A stretch of 34,731 nucleotides of DNA from Pseudomonas kitaguniensis (GCF_009296165.1 NZ_VUAZ01000097.1:1-34731), one strand, 5' to 3'; positions 18,046 to 26,174 are shown, numbered from the stretch's first letter. Numbers and translations are program-made. The notes: generated by a model not told the origin, from the sequence alone.

Positions 18046-19697
18046 TGTAATACTCCGTTGTTTAGATAGTTCTTGAATTGTGGTGTGTTTGGATCAAGTT
18101 TCCATCCGGATACAAATTTGCCATCAGCACCAATAATTACCATATTATTAGTTTTCGAATTAAAAAATACGGTGGACCCTTTTTCTCGCTGATACGTCCC
18201 TTTGGGAAGCGTGCTGGCGTCAGCAAGGTGTGCCTCGATTGCACTCTTGAATTTAGTTAAAGTTTCTGTGTTTTTTTGGTTTTCATCTATGCCGAAACTT
18301 GAGGCATGTTTGAATTTTCGATCCAATTGTCTACGTGTGAACTTGCCCGAATCCAGCGGCTCACTGAACACCGCGTAGATGGGAGGCAGGCCCGACTCCT
18401 TAGGGAATACATAAATGGCATCGCGAAGATCCTGCGGGTAAAACGCGGGTAGTGCCTCAGCAGTTACCTCGATCGGTGTTAACGTTACACCCTCATGCAC
18501 AGGCACATCCACCATGTGGCTTGGCGTTGTGGTCGAGCTGTTTCCGGGTGTCGTGACAGGAAACACCAGCGTGCGAGGGGGCGTATCGGCTGAGGTGAAG
18601 GTATAGGCATTGAGTGCCGTGTCCAGTGTCAGAGCTCTAACCGGCACCTTTGCTGAAACGCTATCGCCTGCAGAGGTTGCGATCACGGAATACTGATAAT
18701 GGTCTCCGTAAATACGATACGGCATATCCACAGTCCCGCCAGCGGCCGCTATCTCTGGCAAATTGCTCGGCAATTGCGGCGTCAACGCCGCCACGGGAGT
18801 GCTCATTGTGGTTGAAAAACGGTCGCTGTTGCCCAGTGTCGGCGAATACACCAGCAAGCCGATGCCTACTCCGGTTGCCCGGTCCAGTACGGTCGCTGCA
18901 AGCCCTTTCAACGCCTGGATCGCGGCTTGAATGGCTGCATCCAATGTGAAGGTAGAGCTTGCGGTCAGTGCAATTGAACCCGCTGCGGCATTCAATTGTG
19001 CGCCTCCCGGCCGCGCGGAAACCCTGAAAGTGTTAGCCGCACGGATGGCGTTTGCCTGCGCCAAGGCTCGAGCTTGCTCGGCTGCTTCAGCGGCCCAGGC
19101 CTGTTCGACCTGGGCCTTCAGCCACGCCAACTGCTGGGTCAGATACGCAATCTCCTCATTGAGGAGTTTTGCAGCGTAGGCGGCGTATAAGGATTTTTGC
19201 CAGTTTTGAAAGTTTTTATCTGGGTCTGAAAAGATCATGCTATCGGAAATAGCTCTTCTCATGAACTCACTAACGCGTTTGCTGAAAAAGTGGGTGCGAT
19301 AATAGCTGTTCGCAACCATTATTTGTGTGGTGATTTTCGATGATTTGTCGGCGAGTAGGGTTTCTCTGATTGAGATTTCCTGAACTAAAGCTCCGACAGG
19401 TGTTGAGGCAGTATTCCCCTTCTTCCCGCGGATGGCAGAAAGGCTGTCTTCCATGGATGTGGCCAATGCGCCGAGTTTTTGTGAGTAGAGGACCTCCTGG
19501 TTTCTTACTGCATTACTGACGAGTGGCGGGAATTTTTCAAGAATGTAGTTGCGGGTTGCGGAGCCGATTCTGCGAGCATCTCGGCTACCTGCGAAATCTT
19601 CATAGCCGCCGCCATTGTTTGGGCCGAAAGTTTGCTCCCGGTAAGCAGTTATTACTGTCTCTCCAAGGAAGACTGTATTTCCAGATTTATACGGCAT
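18042..19697 (-). CDS. S-type pyocin-like bacteriocin with colicin D tRNase domain
   Basis: 551 residues. The N-terminal region is followed by a coiled-coil stretch (about 175-225, LLNEEIAYLTQQLAWLKAQV then Ala/Glu-rich), an S-type pyocin translocation domain (about 285-450, including YGDHYQYSVI and DAIYVFPKESGLPPIYAVFS), and a C-terminal killing domain of about 95 residues. That domain carries K461-F-K463-H464 and S530-G-W532. These match, with identical 66-residue His-Ser spacing, the catalytic K608/K610/H611/S677/W679 I recall for colicin D, which cuts the anticodon loop of tRNA-Arg. GGAG precedes the ATG at 19697. No signal peptide and no lysis gene are seen. The immunity gene overlaps the stop. 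Confidence 0.88.
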   Translation of the reverse strand: MPYKSGNTVFLGETVITAYREQTFGPNNGGGYEDFAGSRDARRIGSATRNYILEKFPPLVSNAVRNQEVLYSQKLGALATSMEDSLSAIRGKKGNTASTPVGALVQEISIRETLLADKSSKITTQIMVANSYYRTHFFSKRVSEFMRRAISDSMIFSDPDKNFQNWQKSLYAAYAAKLLNEEIAYLTQQLAWLKAQVEQAWAAEAAEQARALAQANAIRAANTFRVSARPGGAQLNAAAGSIALTASSTFTLDAAIQAAIQALKGLAATVLDRATGVGIGLLVYSPTLGNSDRFSTTMSTPVAALTPQLPSNLPEIAAAGGTVDMPYRIYGDHYQYSVIATSAGDSVSAKVPVRALTLDTALNAYTFTSADTPPRTLVFPVTTPGNSSTTTPSHMVDVPVHEGVTLTPIEVTAEALPAFYPQDLRDAIYVFPKESGLPPIYAVFSEPLDSGKFTRRQLDRKFKHASSFGIDENQKNTETLTKFKSAIEAHLADASTLPKGTYQREKGSTVFFNSKTNNMVIIGADGKFVSGWKLDPNTPQFKNYLNNGVLQ

Positions 19698-19716
19698 TAA
19701 AAATGCTCCATGATAA

Positions 19717-19793
19717 TTGGCGCCAACACGAGCCGTTCCATGCTTGTGTAGTTGAAGTTCATTGTTCAGACTTTAAAAGTTGAGCATCTGAAC
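19717..19793 (-). promoter_or_regulatory. Putative bacteriocin promoter/operator region
   Basis: Between the toxin gene and its neighbour lie a perfect 10-bp palindrome TTGGCGCCAA (19717-19726), about 20 bases upstream of the toxin start, and an inverted repeat GTTCAGA (19764-19770) / TCTGAAC (19787-19793). No LexA box or convincing PrtN P-box was recognised. They are the only structured sites that could carry bacteriocin control. Confidence 0.3.
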
Positions 19794-19874
19794 TTTAGTG
19801 CAGCCAGGCCGGCCATGCATTGAGTAAGTGTGAGAGGGCGTGTCTGTGCACGAATTGACGGCTGATATGGAAAC

Positions 19875-20456
19875 TTACGGCGCAGAGGGTGCTTGCCAGT
19901 CGCAATAACAACCGACCGCCAACGTATGCGTTGCGTCGACTTCGCGCCCAGCTGCCAGCGCTTTCAGGATGGGCTCGATAAAGCTGTTGCTTGAATTGCA
20001 CGTCAGCCCTTCACTGTACGGCCCGAAATACGCGAGCTTGCCGGTGCGATCCCAAATGCCCACGGCTGGCGTGGCCGGCATCTGCTCGGCGCCGGGCAGG
20101 GCGCTGAGAGGTTTCATCTTGCGCAGGTTGTCGGGCAACTGGCCGTGGCCGCCGGCTTTTTGCAGGGCATAGAACTCGACGCCTTGGGGCGCGTAGTGCT
20201 CGATCAACTCGCCCAAATGCTGTTGGTTGCCGACGTTGCACGGGCAGCTTGGGTCCCAGAAGTGCACCAGGCGGATCGGGCCTGGGCCTGCGAGGTCGGC
20301 GGGCAGGCGCAGGGCGTCGCCTGCGAATACGGCGGTGTGTTCGCTGAATGCGCGCAGGTAGCGGCCCTGAAACCAGTCGTAGGCCGCCCACAGCACGCCG
20401 GTGCAGATAACCAGAAGCAGGCCGGCAAACAAGGCGGAGCGGTAGGGCTGTCGCAT
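19875..20456 (-). CDS. Membrane-anchored thioredoxin-like protein (DUF6436-type)
   Basis: 193 residues: one N-terminal membrane helix (ALFAGLLLVICTGVLWAAY, about 8-26) and then a periplasmic thioredoxin-like domain starting at IRLVHFWDPSCPCNVGNQQH. The redox motif is C71-P-C73 in place of CxxC, an arrangement seen in copper-chaperone-like and DUF6436 proteins. TPAVGIWDRTGKLAYFGPY supplies the cis-proline and following strand. Two further cysteines near the C terminus (GCYCDW) could pair. A role in periplasmic thiol or metal handling is inferred. It is divergent from the alpha/beta hydrolase gene. Confidence 0.7.
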   Translation of the reverse strand: MRQPYRSALFAGLLLVICTGVLWAAYDWFQGRYLRAFSEHTAVFAGDALRLPADLAGPGPIRLVHFWDPSCPCNVGNQQHLGELIEHYAPQGVEFYALQKAGGHGQLPDNLRKMKPLSALPGAEQMPATPAVGIWDRTGKLAYFGPYSEGLTCNSSNSFIEPILKALAAGREVDATHTLAVGCYCDWQAPSAP

Positions 20457-20567
20457 TCAGATCAATCCTCGAAGGTCGCGTAGCTTGCCATGCTTGCCCT
20501 GACAGATGAATATCGCAGCTCGATATTCATCTTCACCGTGCTTTGCGCCTCAAGTCTGGAAGCTTTT

Positions 20568-21509
20568 ATGCCCGTTACCTTTGACCCCGATCATCTGCGC
20601 GAAAGTTTGCAGCCCCTTGTGGAGGCGCAACCGCTTTCTGTAGAGGCGCGGGTGTATCAGCGTTTTTATGGCTTGGACCTGCCTGCGCGCGCAGTGCCTG
20701 CGGTGAGCCGGCTGGGGCGCTTTGAGGTGGATGGCTTCGACGTGGTGGCGCAGGTCTGGTGGCCGCCGCTGCCGGTGGCGACGCTGTTCATGTTTCACGG
20801 GTTCTACGACCACATGGGCTTGTACCGCAGCGTGGTCGACTGGGCGCTGGACCAGCACTTTGTGGTGATTGCCTGCGACCTGCCGGGCCATGGGTTGTCG
20901 ACTGGCGCGCGGGCCAGTATTGATGATTTTTCGGTGTATCAGGACGTGGTGCAGGCGCTGTTTGCCGAGGCCAGGGCGCTGCAATTGCCGCAACCCTGGC
21001 ACTTGTTCGGGCAAAGCACCGGCGGCGCGGTGGTGGTCGACCATTTACTCAATCACGGCGCCGACAGCCCGGCGCAGGGCAAGACTTTTCTGTTGTCACC
21101 CTTGGTGCGGCCGCGTGCGTGGGGGTGGTCGCAGGTCAGCTATTACCTGCTGCGGCCTTTCGTCAAAGGCATCGCCCGGCGGTTCAGCGAGAACACCAAC
21201 GACCCGCAATTCAAGCCCTTCCTTGAAGCCGACCCGTTGCAGCCACGCCAACTGCCCACCGCCTGGGTAGGTGCCCTGGCGCGCTGGATCAAACGCATCG
21301 AAGCCGCACCGCGCAGCCCACGACGGCCGGTGATTGTGCAGGGCGAGGAAGACATGACGGTGGACTGGCAACACAACCTGCAGGTGTTGCGCAGCAAGTT
21401 CGATCAGCCTGAGGTGTTGATGCTGCCGCGTGGCAGGCATCACTTGGCGAATGAGATTCCCGAGATTCGTGAGGCGTACTTCCGATATTTATCGGACCAC
21501 CTGAAGTAA
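20568..21509 (+). CDS. Alpha/beta hydrolase (serine aminopeptidase S33/lysophospholipase-like)
   Basis: 313 residues with the alpha/beta-hydrolase layout: oxyanion-hole HGFYDHMG (77-84), CDLPGHGLS, nucleophile elbow GQSTG with S150, likely acid Asp in VQGEEDMTVDW, and catalytic His in RGRHHLANE near 290. The domain order resembles monoglyceride lipase/lysophospholipase PldB-type proteins; no lipase-specific signal peptide is seen, so it is likely cytoplasmic. The frame is open upstream to 20490, but ATG 20568 has TGGAAG six bases before it and begins the conserved part. A REPIN follows the stop directly. Confidence 0.78.
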   Translation: MPVTFDPDHLRESLQPLVEAQPLSVEARVYQRFYGLDLPARAVPAVSRLGRFEVDGFDVVAQVWWPPLPVATLFMFHGFYDHMGLYRSVVDWALDQHFVVIACDLPGHGLSTGARASIDDFSVYQDVVQALFAEARALQLPQPWHLFGQSTGGAVVVDHLLNHGADSPAQGKTFLLSPLVRPRAWGWSQVSYYLLRPFVKGIARRFSENTNDPQFKPFLEADPLQPRQLPTAWVGALARWIKRIEAAPRSPRRPVIVQGEEDMTVDWQHNLQVLRSKFDQPEVLMLPRGRHHLANEIPEIREAYFRYLSDHLK

Positions 21510-21510
21510 C

Positions 21511-21597
21511 TGTGGGAGCGGGCTTGCTCGCGATGCAGGCACCTCGGACCATCAGGTACACCGAGGTGCTGCCATCGCGAGCAAGCCCGCTCCCACA
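21511..21597. repeat. REPIN with perfect REP arms
   Basis: TGTGGGAGCGGGCTTGCTCG... (from 21511) and its exact inverse ending at 21597, with a loop that contains CACCTCGG...CCGAGGTG. It lies between the convergent alpha/beta hydrolase and DUF2059 genes, two bases after one stop codon and five bases before the other. Confidence 0.9.
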
Positions 21598-21601
21598 CTG
21601 A

Positions 21602-22354
21602 TTACTGCGTCAGGCTGGACGTGCTTTGGCCGACAGCCAAACCTGCGCGAATCGCGGCGAGTGCCGCCTTGTAATACGCACGGCCTTCCGGCGACTCGGC
21701 AAACGTGGCGAATTCTTCCAGCTCCGGGTCGGACAAATCCCGATAGACGTACAGCAAGGTATTGTTCAGGTCATTGCCGATCTGCTGCATCAGGCGCTCA
21801 CGCTGGCCGTTCAACATGCCTTGAGCCTGACCGCCGCCCAACAGGCCGGGAATCATCTGGCTCAAGCTGTCGGCGGCCACGCCGGCGATTGCCAGGCTGA
21901 CCTCGGCGCCCGCTTCACGCGCAGGCAGCGCTTGCGCCAAGTGACCGATGATCAAACTGCGGGTGGCGTCGGCTTCAATGTGCGGCAAACCCTGGGCGTT
22001 TTTTGCCAGTTGATCGCGGCGCGTGGCGAGCAATTCGGCGGCGACGATTTTGCGACCCAGCGGCGATTGAAAAAACGCCAGGGCGGGCTTCGGGTCCGCC
22101 AGGTTCTTGCGCAATTGCGCTTCGGCGCGCTGGTCCATGGCTTGCGCGGCAAAACGTTTATTGCTGTTGTCGACCAGCGCCTGGTACACCGCAGGCGGCA
22201 GGCTCTGGCGATAGCGCTGCTGGGCGGCACTCAGGGCGTCGGTGAAGTGCGCACGTTGTTCGGCCCAGCCGGCGACCTTGTATAACGGGTCATAACCGTC
22301 TGCCCAAGCGGGCAAAACGCAGCACATCAGCACGGAAAAAAACAAACGACGCAT
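21602..22354 (-). CDS. Secreted DUF2059-domain protein
   Basis: 250 residues with a clear signal peptide (MRRLFFSVLMCCVLPAWA, cleavage near ADG). The mature part is helical, with Gln and Ala richness (AAQQRYRQSLPPAVYQALVD) and a C-terminal DUF2059-like region LSDPELEEFATFAESPEGRA followed by YYKAALAAIRAGL. This C-terminal pattern of small periplasmic proteins has no established function. AGGAG lies five bases before the start. It is a single-gene unit. Confidence 0.72.
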   Translation of the reverse strand: MRRLFFSVLMCCVLPAWADGYDPLYKVAGWAEQRAHFTDALSAAQQRYRQSLPPAVYQALVDNSNKRFAAQAMDQRAEAQLRKNLADPKPALAFFQSPLGRKIVAAELLATRRDQLAKNAQGLPHIEADATRSLIIGHLAQALPAREAGAEVSLAIAGVAADSLSQMIPGLLGGGQAQGMLNGQRERLMQQIGNDLNNTLLYVYRDLSDPELEEFATFAESPEGRAYYKAALAAIRAGLAVGQSTSSLTQ

Positions 22355-22476
22355 ATGGACTCCTGTCAGTCGGCCACTATTGTCCGTGTCGGGCGTAGGA
22401 TTTGTCGAGAAATCCTATCGGTCACCTGACTAAAGTGTATTCAGACGCTCGGCGGCTCTGTCGGATTCACAGGCGT

Positions 22477-23118
22477 ATGGATACTATGCGCGCCATGCAA
22501 ATACCCCTCGATCACCTCTTGCTGCAACGCATTGTCGACGACTTGGCCGAAAAAGGCTGGTCGCAGCAGAACGGTTTCCTGCCCCAGGCTCTGACCCTGG
22601 AACTGGCGGCTGAGTGCCGTAAACGTGCGGCCGAAGGTGAGTTAGCGCCGGCAGCGGTCGGGCGCGGGCCAACTCAGGAGATTCGCGAGGGGATTCGCGG
22701 TGACCATATCCAGTGGCTGGAGGAGGGCGACGCCGCGGTCTGCGAAACCTACATGGGGTTGATGGACAGCCTGCGCCAGGCGATGAATCGCGGTTTGTTC
22801 CTGGGCCTGGAAGATTTCGAAAGCCACTTCGCGATGTACCCGCCGGGCGCGTTTTACCTCAAGCACGTGGACCGTTTTCGCGACGACGACCGGCGCATGG
22901 TCTCTGCGGTGGTTTACTTGAATGAGGCGTGGCTGCCCGACCACGGAGGCCAATTGCGTATGTACCTCAAGGATGGCGTCGAATACGATGTGCTGCCCGC
23001 TGGCGGTTGCCTGGTGGTGTTCTTGTCCGGGGAGGTGCCCCACGAAGTCCTGCCCGCTACGCGCGAACGCTTGTCGCTGACCGGCTGGTTTCGCCGACGC
23101 GGTAATGAGCCGTTTTAA
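22477..23118 (+). CDS. 2-oxoglutarate/Fe(II)-dependent oxygenase (prolyl 4-hydroxylase-like)
   Basis: 213 residues with the double-stranded beta-helix facial triad H130 and D132 (FYLKHVDRFRDDDRR) and H189 (GEVPHEVLPA), plus the 2-oxoglutarate-binding arginine in TRERLSLTGWFRR (about 198). The MVSAVVYLNEAW strand and DHGGQLRMY turn are typical of the prolyl-4-hydroxylase-like/PHD2-like bacterial family, some of which hydroxylate elongation factor Tu. The target here is unknown. In-frame ATGs at 22477, 22486 and 22495 are all possible; none has a strong ribosome site. Two bases separate its stop from the DUF523 start codon. Confidence 0.8.
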   Translation: MDTMRAMQIPLDHLLLQRIVDDLAEKGWSQQNGFLPQALTLELAAECRKRAAEGELAPAAVGRGPTQEIREGIRGDHIQWLEEGDAAVCETYMGLMDSLRQAMNRGLFLGLEDFESHFAMYPPGAFYLKHVDRFRDDDRRMVSAVVYLNEAWLPDHGGQLRMYLKDGVEYDVLPAGGCLVVFLSGEVPHEVLPATRERLSLTGWFRRRGNEPF

Positions 23119-23120
23119 GT

Positions 23121-23614
23121 ATGCAAAAGATTCTGATCAGCCGTTGCCTGCTAGGGCACAAGGTACGCTACGACGGTGGGGCCAGTGGCCCGTTCGATCA
23201 GTTGGCGGCGTGGCAGGCCGAAGGCCGCGTGGTCGCGATTTGCCCGGAAGTGTCGGGCGGTTTGCCGACGCCCAGACCTTCGCCGAAATCCCCGGCGGGC
23301 AGGGCATTGATGTGTGGGAAGGTCGCGCGCAGGTGCTGACCGCTGATGGCGAAGATTTCAGCGCCGCCTTCCTTGAGGGTGCGCGCCAGGCGCTGGCGCT
23401 GGTGCAGCGCCACAACATCCGCATCGCCGTGCTCAAGGCCAACAGCCCATCGTGCGGCAACGTGCTGACCTATGACGGCACCTTCACCGGCGTAAAAGTG
23501 CGCGGCGAAGGCGTCACCGCAGCGCTGCTCAAGTGCCATGGCGTTCAGGTATTCAGCGAGCTTGAGTTGCCCGAGGCGGCAGCCGCTTTGACGCAGCTGT
23601 CGAAAACGCTATAG
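23121..23614 (+). pseudogene. DUF523 protein gene with a frameshift
   Basis: The first part reads MQKILISRCLLGHKVRYDGG through AICPEVSGGLPTPR, the normal N terminus of DUF523 proteins, and then leaves family sequence. The remainder continues in another frame as FAEIPGGQGIDVWEGRAQVL and ends with KANSPSCGNVLTYDGTF and the usual C terminus. The frames join near 23270-23285, consistent with loss of one base (for example in ACCTTCGCC). Both halves are well conserved and no stop has accumulated, so this is a recent mutation, a sequence error, or, less likely, recoding. DUF523 function is unknown; the cysteines suggest metal or thiol chemistry. Confidence 0.75.
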
Positions 23615-23687
23615 GCCAAATGTGGCAGGCAGCCTCGCTCCATCTTTGATAGAGCCGCAAAGCCGATCTGAGCGGTTGCATCGCTTT

Positions 23688-23775
23688 TGTGGGAGCGGGC
23701 TTGCATCGCGATGCAGGCACCTCGGACCATCAGGTAAACCGAGTGGATGCCATCGCGAGCAAGCCCGCTCCCACA
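23688..23775. repeat. REPIN after the DUF523 gene
   Basis: Arms TGTGGGAGCGGGCTTGC... and ...GCAAGCCCGCTCCCACA flank a loop nearly identical to that of the 21511 copy (GGCACCTCGGACCATCAGGT). The inner part of the left arm reads ATCGCGATGC instead of TCGCGATGC, a small insertion relative to the other copy. Confidence 0.88.
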
Positions 23776-23801
23776 GTTGATCGCCGTTGGCTTGCGAGCT
23801 T

Positions 23802-24305
23802 TCAGGTCGCCTGCTTTTGATCTTGACCTGGAGGCGCCGCGTCAAACCACTTGTGCGTCAACGCCTTCAAGCGGCCATCGGCCTTGATGTGCTGCAAGGC
23901 CTTGTCCACACTGTTTTTGAACGCCGGGTTGCCTTTTTGGAATGGAATCGCCAGCGTCGGATTTTCGCGATAAGGCTGACTGAAATCGAACCGATCCTGC
24001 AGCTCGGCAGTCATAGCGATATGGTTGATGGCCACGTCGTATTTGCCGGTTTCAACGCCCGGCAGCATGTCGGCGTCGTCGGTGGTGATGAATGAGGGGC
24101 GCACGTCCATCTCTTTTGCCAACTGCTCACCGAGTTCCACTTCAAAACCGGTCAGCTTGTTGCCGTCCTTGAAGTTGAATGGCGGCGTGTTGGCTTGCAG
24201 GGCGATGCGCAGTTCACCTCGATCAAACACATCATCGATCAGTTCGGCGTGCGCCAAGGGGCTCAGAAGGGGAAGCAAAAGTAACAGGCCAGGCAAAAAG
24301 CGCAT
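23802..24305 (-). CDS. Short periplasmic solute-binding protein (SBP_bac_3) lacking most of lobe 2
   Basis: 167 residues with a signal peptide (MRFLPGLLLLLPLLSPLAHA). Lobe 1 is normal for amino-acid binding proteins: GELRIALQANTPPFNFKDGN, TGFEVELGEQLAKEMD, and DVAINHIAMTAELQDRFDFS. After QPYRENPTLAIPFQKGN it jumps straight to NSVDKALQHIKADGRLKALT, the C-terminal helix, so about 80-90 residues of the second lobe found in 240-260-residue relatives are absent. The ends are clean and the frame intact. ATG 24305 with AGGAG six bases upstream is preferred over the GTG at 24311. No permease or ATPase gene is adjacent, so it may sense or scavenge, or be inactive. Confidence 0.75.
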   Translation of the reverse strand: MRFLPGLLLLLPLLSPLAHAELIDDVFDRGELRIALQANTPPFNFKDGNKLTGFEVELGEQLAKEMDVRPSFITTDDADMLPGVETGKYDVAINHIAMTAELQDRFDFSQPYRENPTLAIPFQKGNPAFKNSVDKALQHIKADGRLKALTHKWFDAAPPGQDQKQAT

Positions 24306-24438
24306 GGTCACTCCTAAAAAATTCGTACGTGCGAGGCACCGTTCAGCATCGCTTGGCTAGGGTGTTAGTGCCTTGGACCGCAATTTGTCGCGAAGTTGTT
24401 ATGACCCAACGCAATTCCTGCAAAAACTGGAGAAGCGA

Positions 24439-24879
24439 ATGAAAGCTCTATTGTCCCGTGCAACCCTTGCAAGCCTGCTGCTGGGCGCCTCGATGTTGGC
24501 TACTGCCGCTGACGGCATCCCGCGCAGCGCACCGCCCGAAGGCGCCAAGGTATTTATCGTGTCGCCCAAAGACGGCGCCACCGTTGATAAAACCTTCACC
24601 GTCAAATTCGGCATGGAAGGCCTGAAACTGGCTCCGGCCACCGAGCAGGCTGCTGGCACCGGCCACCACCATCTGCTGATCGACCAGAAAGAACTGCCTG
24701 ACGCGAGCATGCCGATCCCGGCCACCGACACCGTGATCCATTACGGCAAGGCCCAGACCGAAACCGAACTGACCCTTACGCCCGGCAAGCACACCTTGCA
24801 ACTGGTGGCCGGTGACAAACTGCACATGCAGTTCAACCCAACCGTCGCCTCCAAAGTCATCACCGTTAACGTCAAGTAA
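24439..24879 (+). CDS. Periplasmic DUF4399 protein
   Basis: 146 residues: signal peptide MKALLSRATLASLLLGASML ending near ATA-ADG, then a small beta-rich domain with VFIVSPKDGATVDKTFTVKF, a GTGHHHLLID histidine cluster, and KHTLQLVAGDKLHMQFNP. This is the DUF4399 signature; function is unknown, though the His cluster invites a metal-binding role. The start at 24439 is chosen for GGAG at 24429-24432 and because it begins the signal peptide. A bidirectional terminator follows. Confidence 0.8.
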   Translation: MKALLSRATLASLLLGASMLATAADGIPRSAPPEGAKVFIVSPKDGATVDKTFTVKFGMEGLKLAPATEQAAGTGHHHLLIDQKELPDASMPIPATDTVIHYGKAQTETELTLTPGKHTLQLVAGDKLHMQFNPTVASKVITVNVK

Positions 24880-24892
24880 GCGTTAGGCGGAC

Positions 24893-24929
24893 AAAAAAAT
24901 GGGAGACCCCTGCGGGTCTCCCATTTTTT
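24893..24929. terminator. Bidirectional intrinsic terminator between DUF4399 gene and serA
   Basis: Seven A, then ATGGGAGACCC-type arm (TGGGAGACCC, 24900-24909), loop CTGC, GGGTCTCCCA (24914-24923) and six T. The perfect stem with A-run on one side and T-run on the other terminates both convergent transcripts. Confidence 0.93.
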
Positions 24930-24944
24930 GTTGCGGTGCGAGCG

Positions 24945-26174
24945 TTAGAACAACACGCGGCTACGAATCGTGCCGTTGATGTGCTGCAGCTTCTCTTGCG
25001 CCAGGTCTGAGTACTCGGCGTCGACGTCGATCACCACGTAGCCAACCTTCTCGTTGGTCTGCAGGAACTGACCGGAGATGTTGATGCCGTTTTCCGCGAA
25101 GACCTTGTTGATCTCCATCATCACACCCGGAATGTTCTGGTGGATGTGCAGCAAACGGTGCTTGCCAGGGTGAGCCGGCAGGGCCACTTCCGGGAAGTTG
25201 ACCGACGACACCGACGTACCGTTGTCGCTGTATTTGACCAGTTTTTCCGACACTTCCAGGCCGATGTTGGCTTGGGCTTCAGCGGTGGAACCGCCGATGT
25301 GCGGGGTCAGGATCACGTTGTCGAGGCCACGCAGCGGGCTTTCGAAGATGTCGTCGTTAGAGCGCGGCTCTACCGGGAACACGTCGATAGCGGCGCCGAT
25401 CAGGTGTTTGTCCTTGATCGCGTCGGCCAGGGCGTCCAACTCAACCACGGTGCCGCGTGCAGCGTTGATCAGGATGCCGCCCTTTTTGATCGCGCGGATT
25501 TCCTTCTCGCCGATCATCCACTGGGTTTCAGCGGTTTCAGGAACGTGCAGGGTCACGATGTCGGACATGCCCAGCAACTCGTTCAGGCTCGACACTTGGG
25601 TAGCATTGCCCAGTGGCAGCTTGGTCAGGGTGTCGTAGAAAAACACCTGCATACCCAAGCCTTCAGCCAGCACCGAAAGCTGCGTGCCGATCGAGCCGTA
25701 ACCGACGATACCGAGCTTTTTGCCGCGGATTTCGAAGGAGTTGGCCGCGCTTTTGATCCAGCCGCCACGGTGGCAGGAAGCGTTCTTCTCAGGGATGCCG
25801 CGCAGCAGCAGGATGGCCTCGGCCAGCACCAGCTCCGCCACGGAACGCGTGTTGGAGTACGGTGCGTTGAACACCGCGATGCCGCGCTCGCGCGCTGCGT
25901 TGAGGTCAACCTGGTTGGTGCCAATGCAGAAACAGCCGACCGCCACGAGCTTCTTGGCGTGGTCGAAAACCTCTTCGGTCAACTGCGTGCGCGAGCGAAT
26001 GCCGATGAAGTGCGCGTCGGCGATCTTTTCCTTTAACTGGGCTTCCGGCAGAGAGCTGGTGATGTACTCAATGCTGGTGTACCCGGAGGCCTTCAGGACT
26101 TCGACGGCCGATGGGTGGACGCCTTCCAGAAGAAGGAACTTGATCTTGCTCTTATCGAGAGAAGTCTTGCTCAT
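24945..26174 (-). CDS. serA: D-3-phosphoglycerate dehydrogenase
   Basis: 409 residues, the length and layout of E. coli-type SerA. It oxidises 3-phosphoglycerate to 3-phosphohydroxypyruvate, the first step of serine synthesis, and in pseudomonads also reduces 2-oxoglutarate to D-2-hydroxyglutarate. Seen are the NAD-binding GYGSIG (158-163), catalytic R240 (NAARGTV), E269 (FPVEP) and H292 (TPHIGGS), and a C-terminal ACT domain from about 335 (HIHQNIPGVMMEINKVFAEN) that binds serine for feedback inhibition. A short N-terminal extension MSKTSLDKSKIKFLL is typical. It is divergent from the D-2-hydroxyglutarate dehydrogenase gene. Confidence 0.96.
   Translation of the reverse strand: MSKTSLDKSKIKFLLLEGVHPSAVEVLKASGYTSIEYITSSLPEAQLKEKIADAHFIGIRSRTQLTEEVFDHAKKLVAVGCFCIGTNQVDLNAARERGIAVFNAPYSNTRSVAELVLAEAILLLRGIPEKNASCHRGGWIKSAANSFEIRGKKLGIVGYGSIGTQLSVLAEGLGMQVFFYDTLTKLPLGNATQVSSLNELLGMSDIVTLHVPETAETQWMIGEKEIRAIKKGGILINAARGTVVELDALADAIKDKHLIGAAIDVFPVEPRSNDDIFESPLRGLDNVILTPHIGGSTAEAQANIGLEVSEKLVKYSDNGTSVSSVNFPEVALPAHPGKHRLLHIHQNIPGVMMEINKVFAENGINISGQFLQTNEKVGYVVIDVDAEYSDLAQEKLQHINGTIRSRVLF

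Noticed and set aside
19698..19874. LexA box or PrtN P-box upstream of the bacteriocin gene
   Set aside because: No CTG-N10-CAG site with a plausible core and no clear tandem ATTG..GT boxes were found.
24306..24311. GTG start for the short solute-binding protein
   Set aside because: AGGAG would overlap the GTG; it is correctly spaced for the ATG at 24305.
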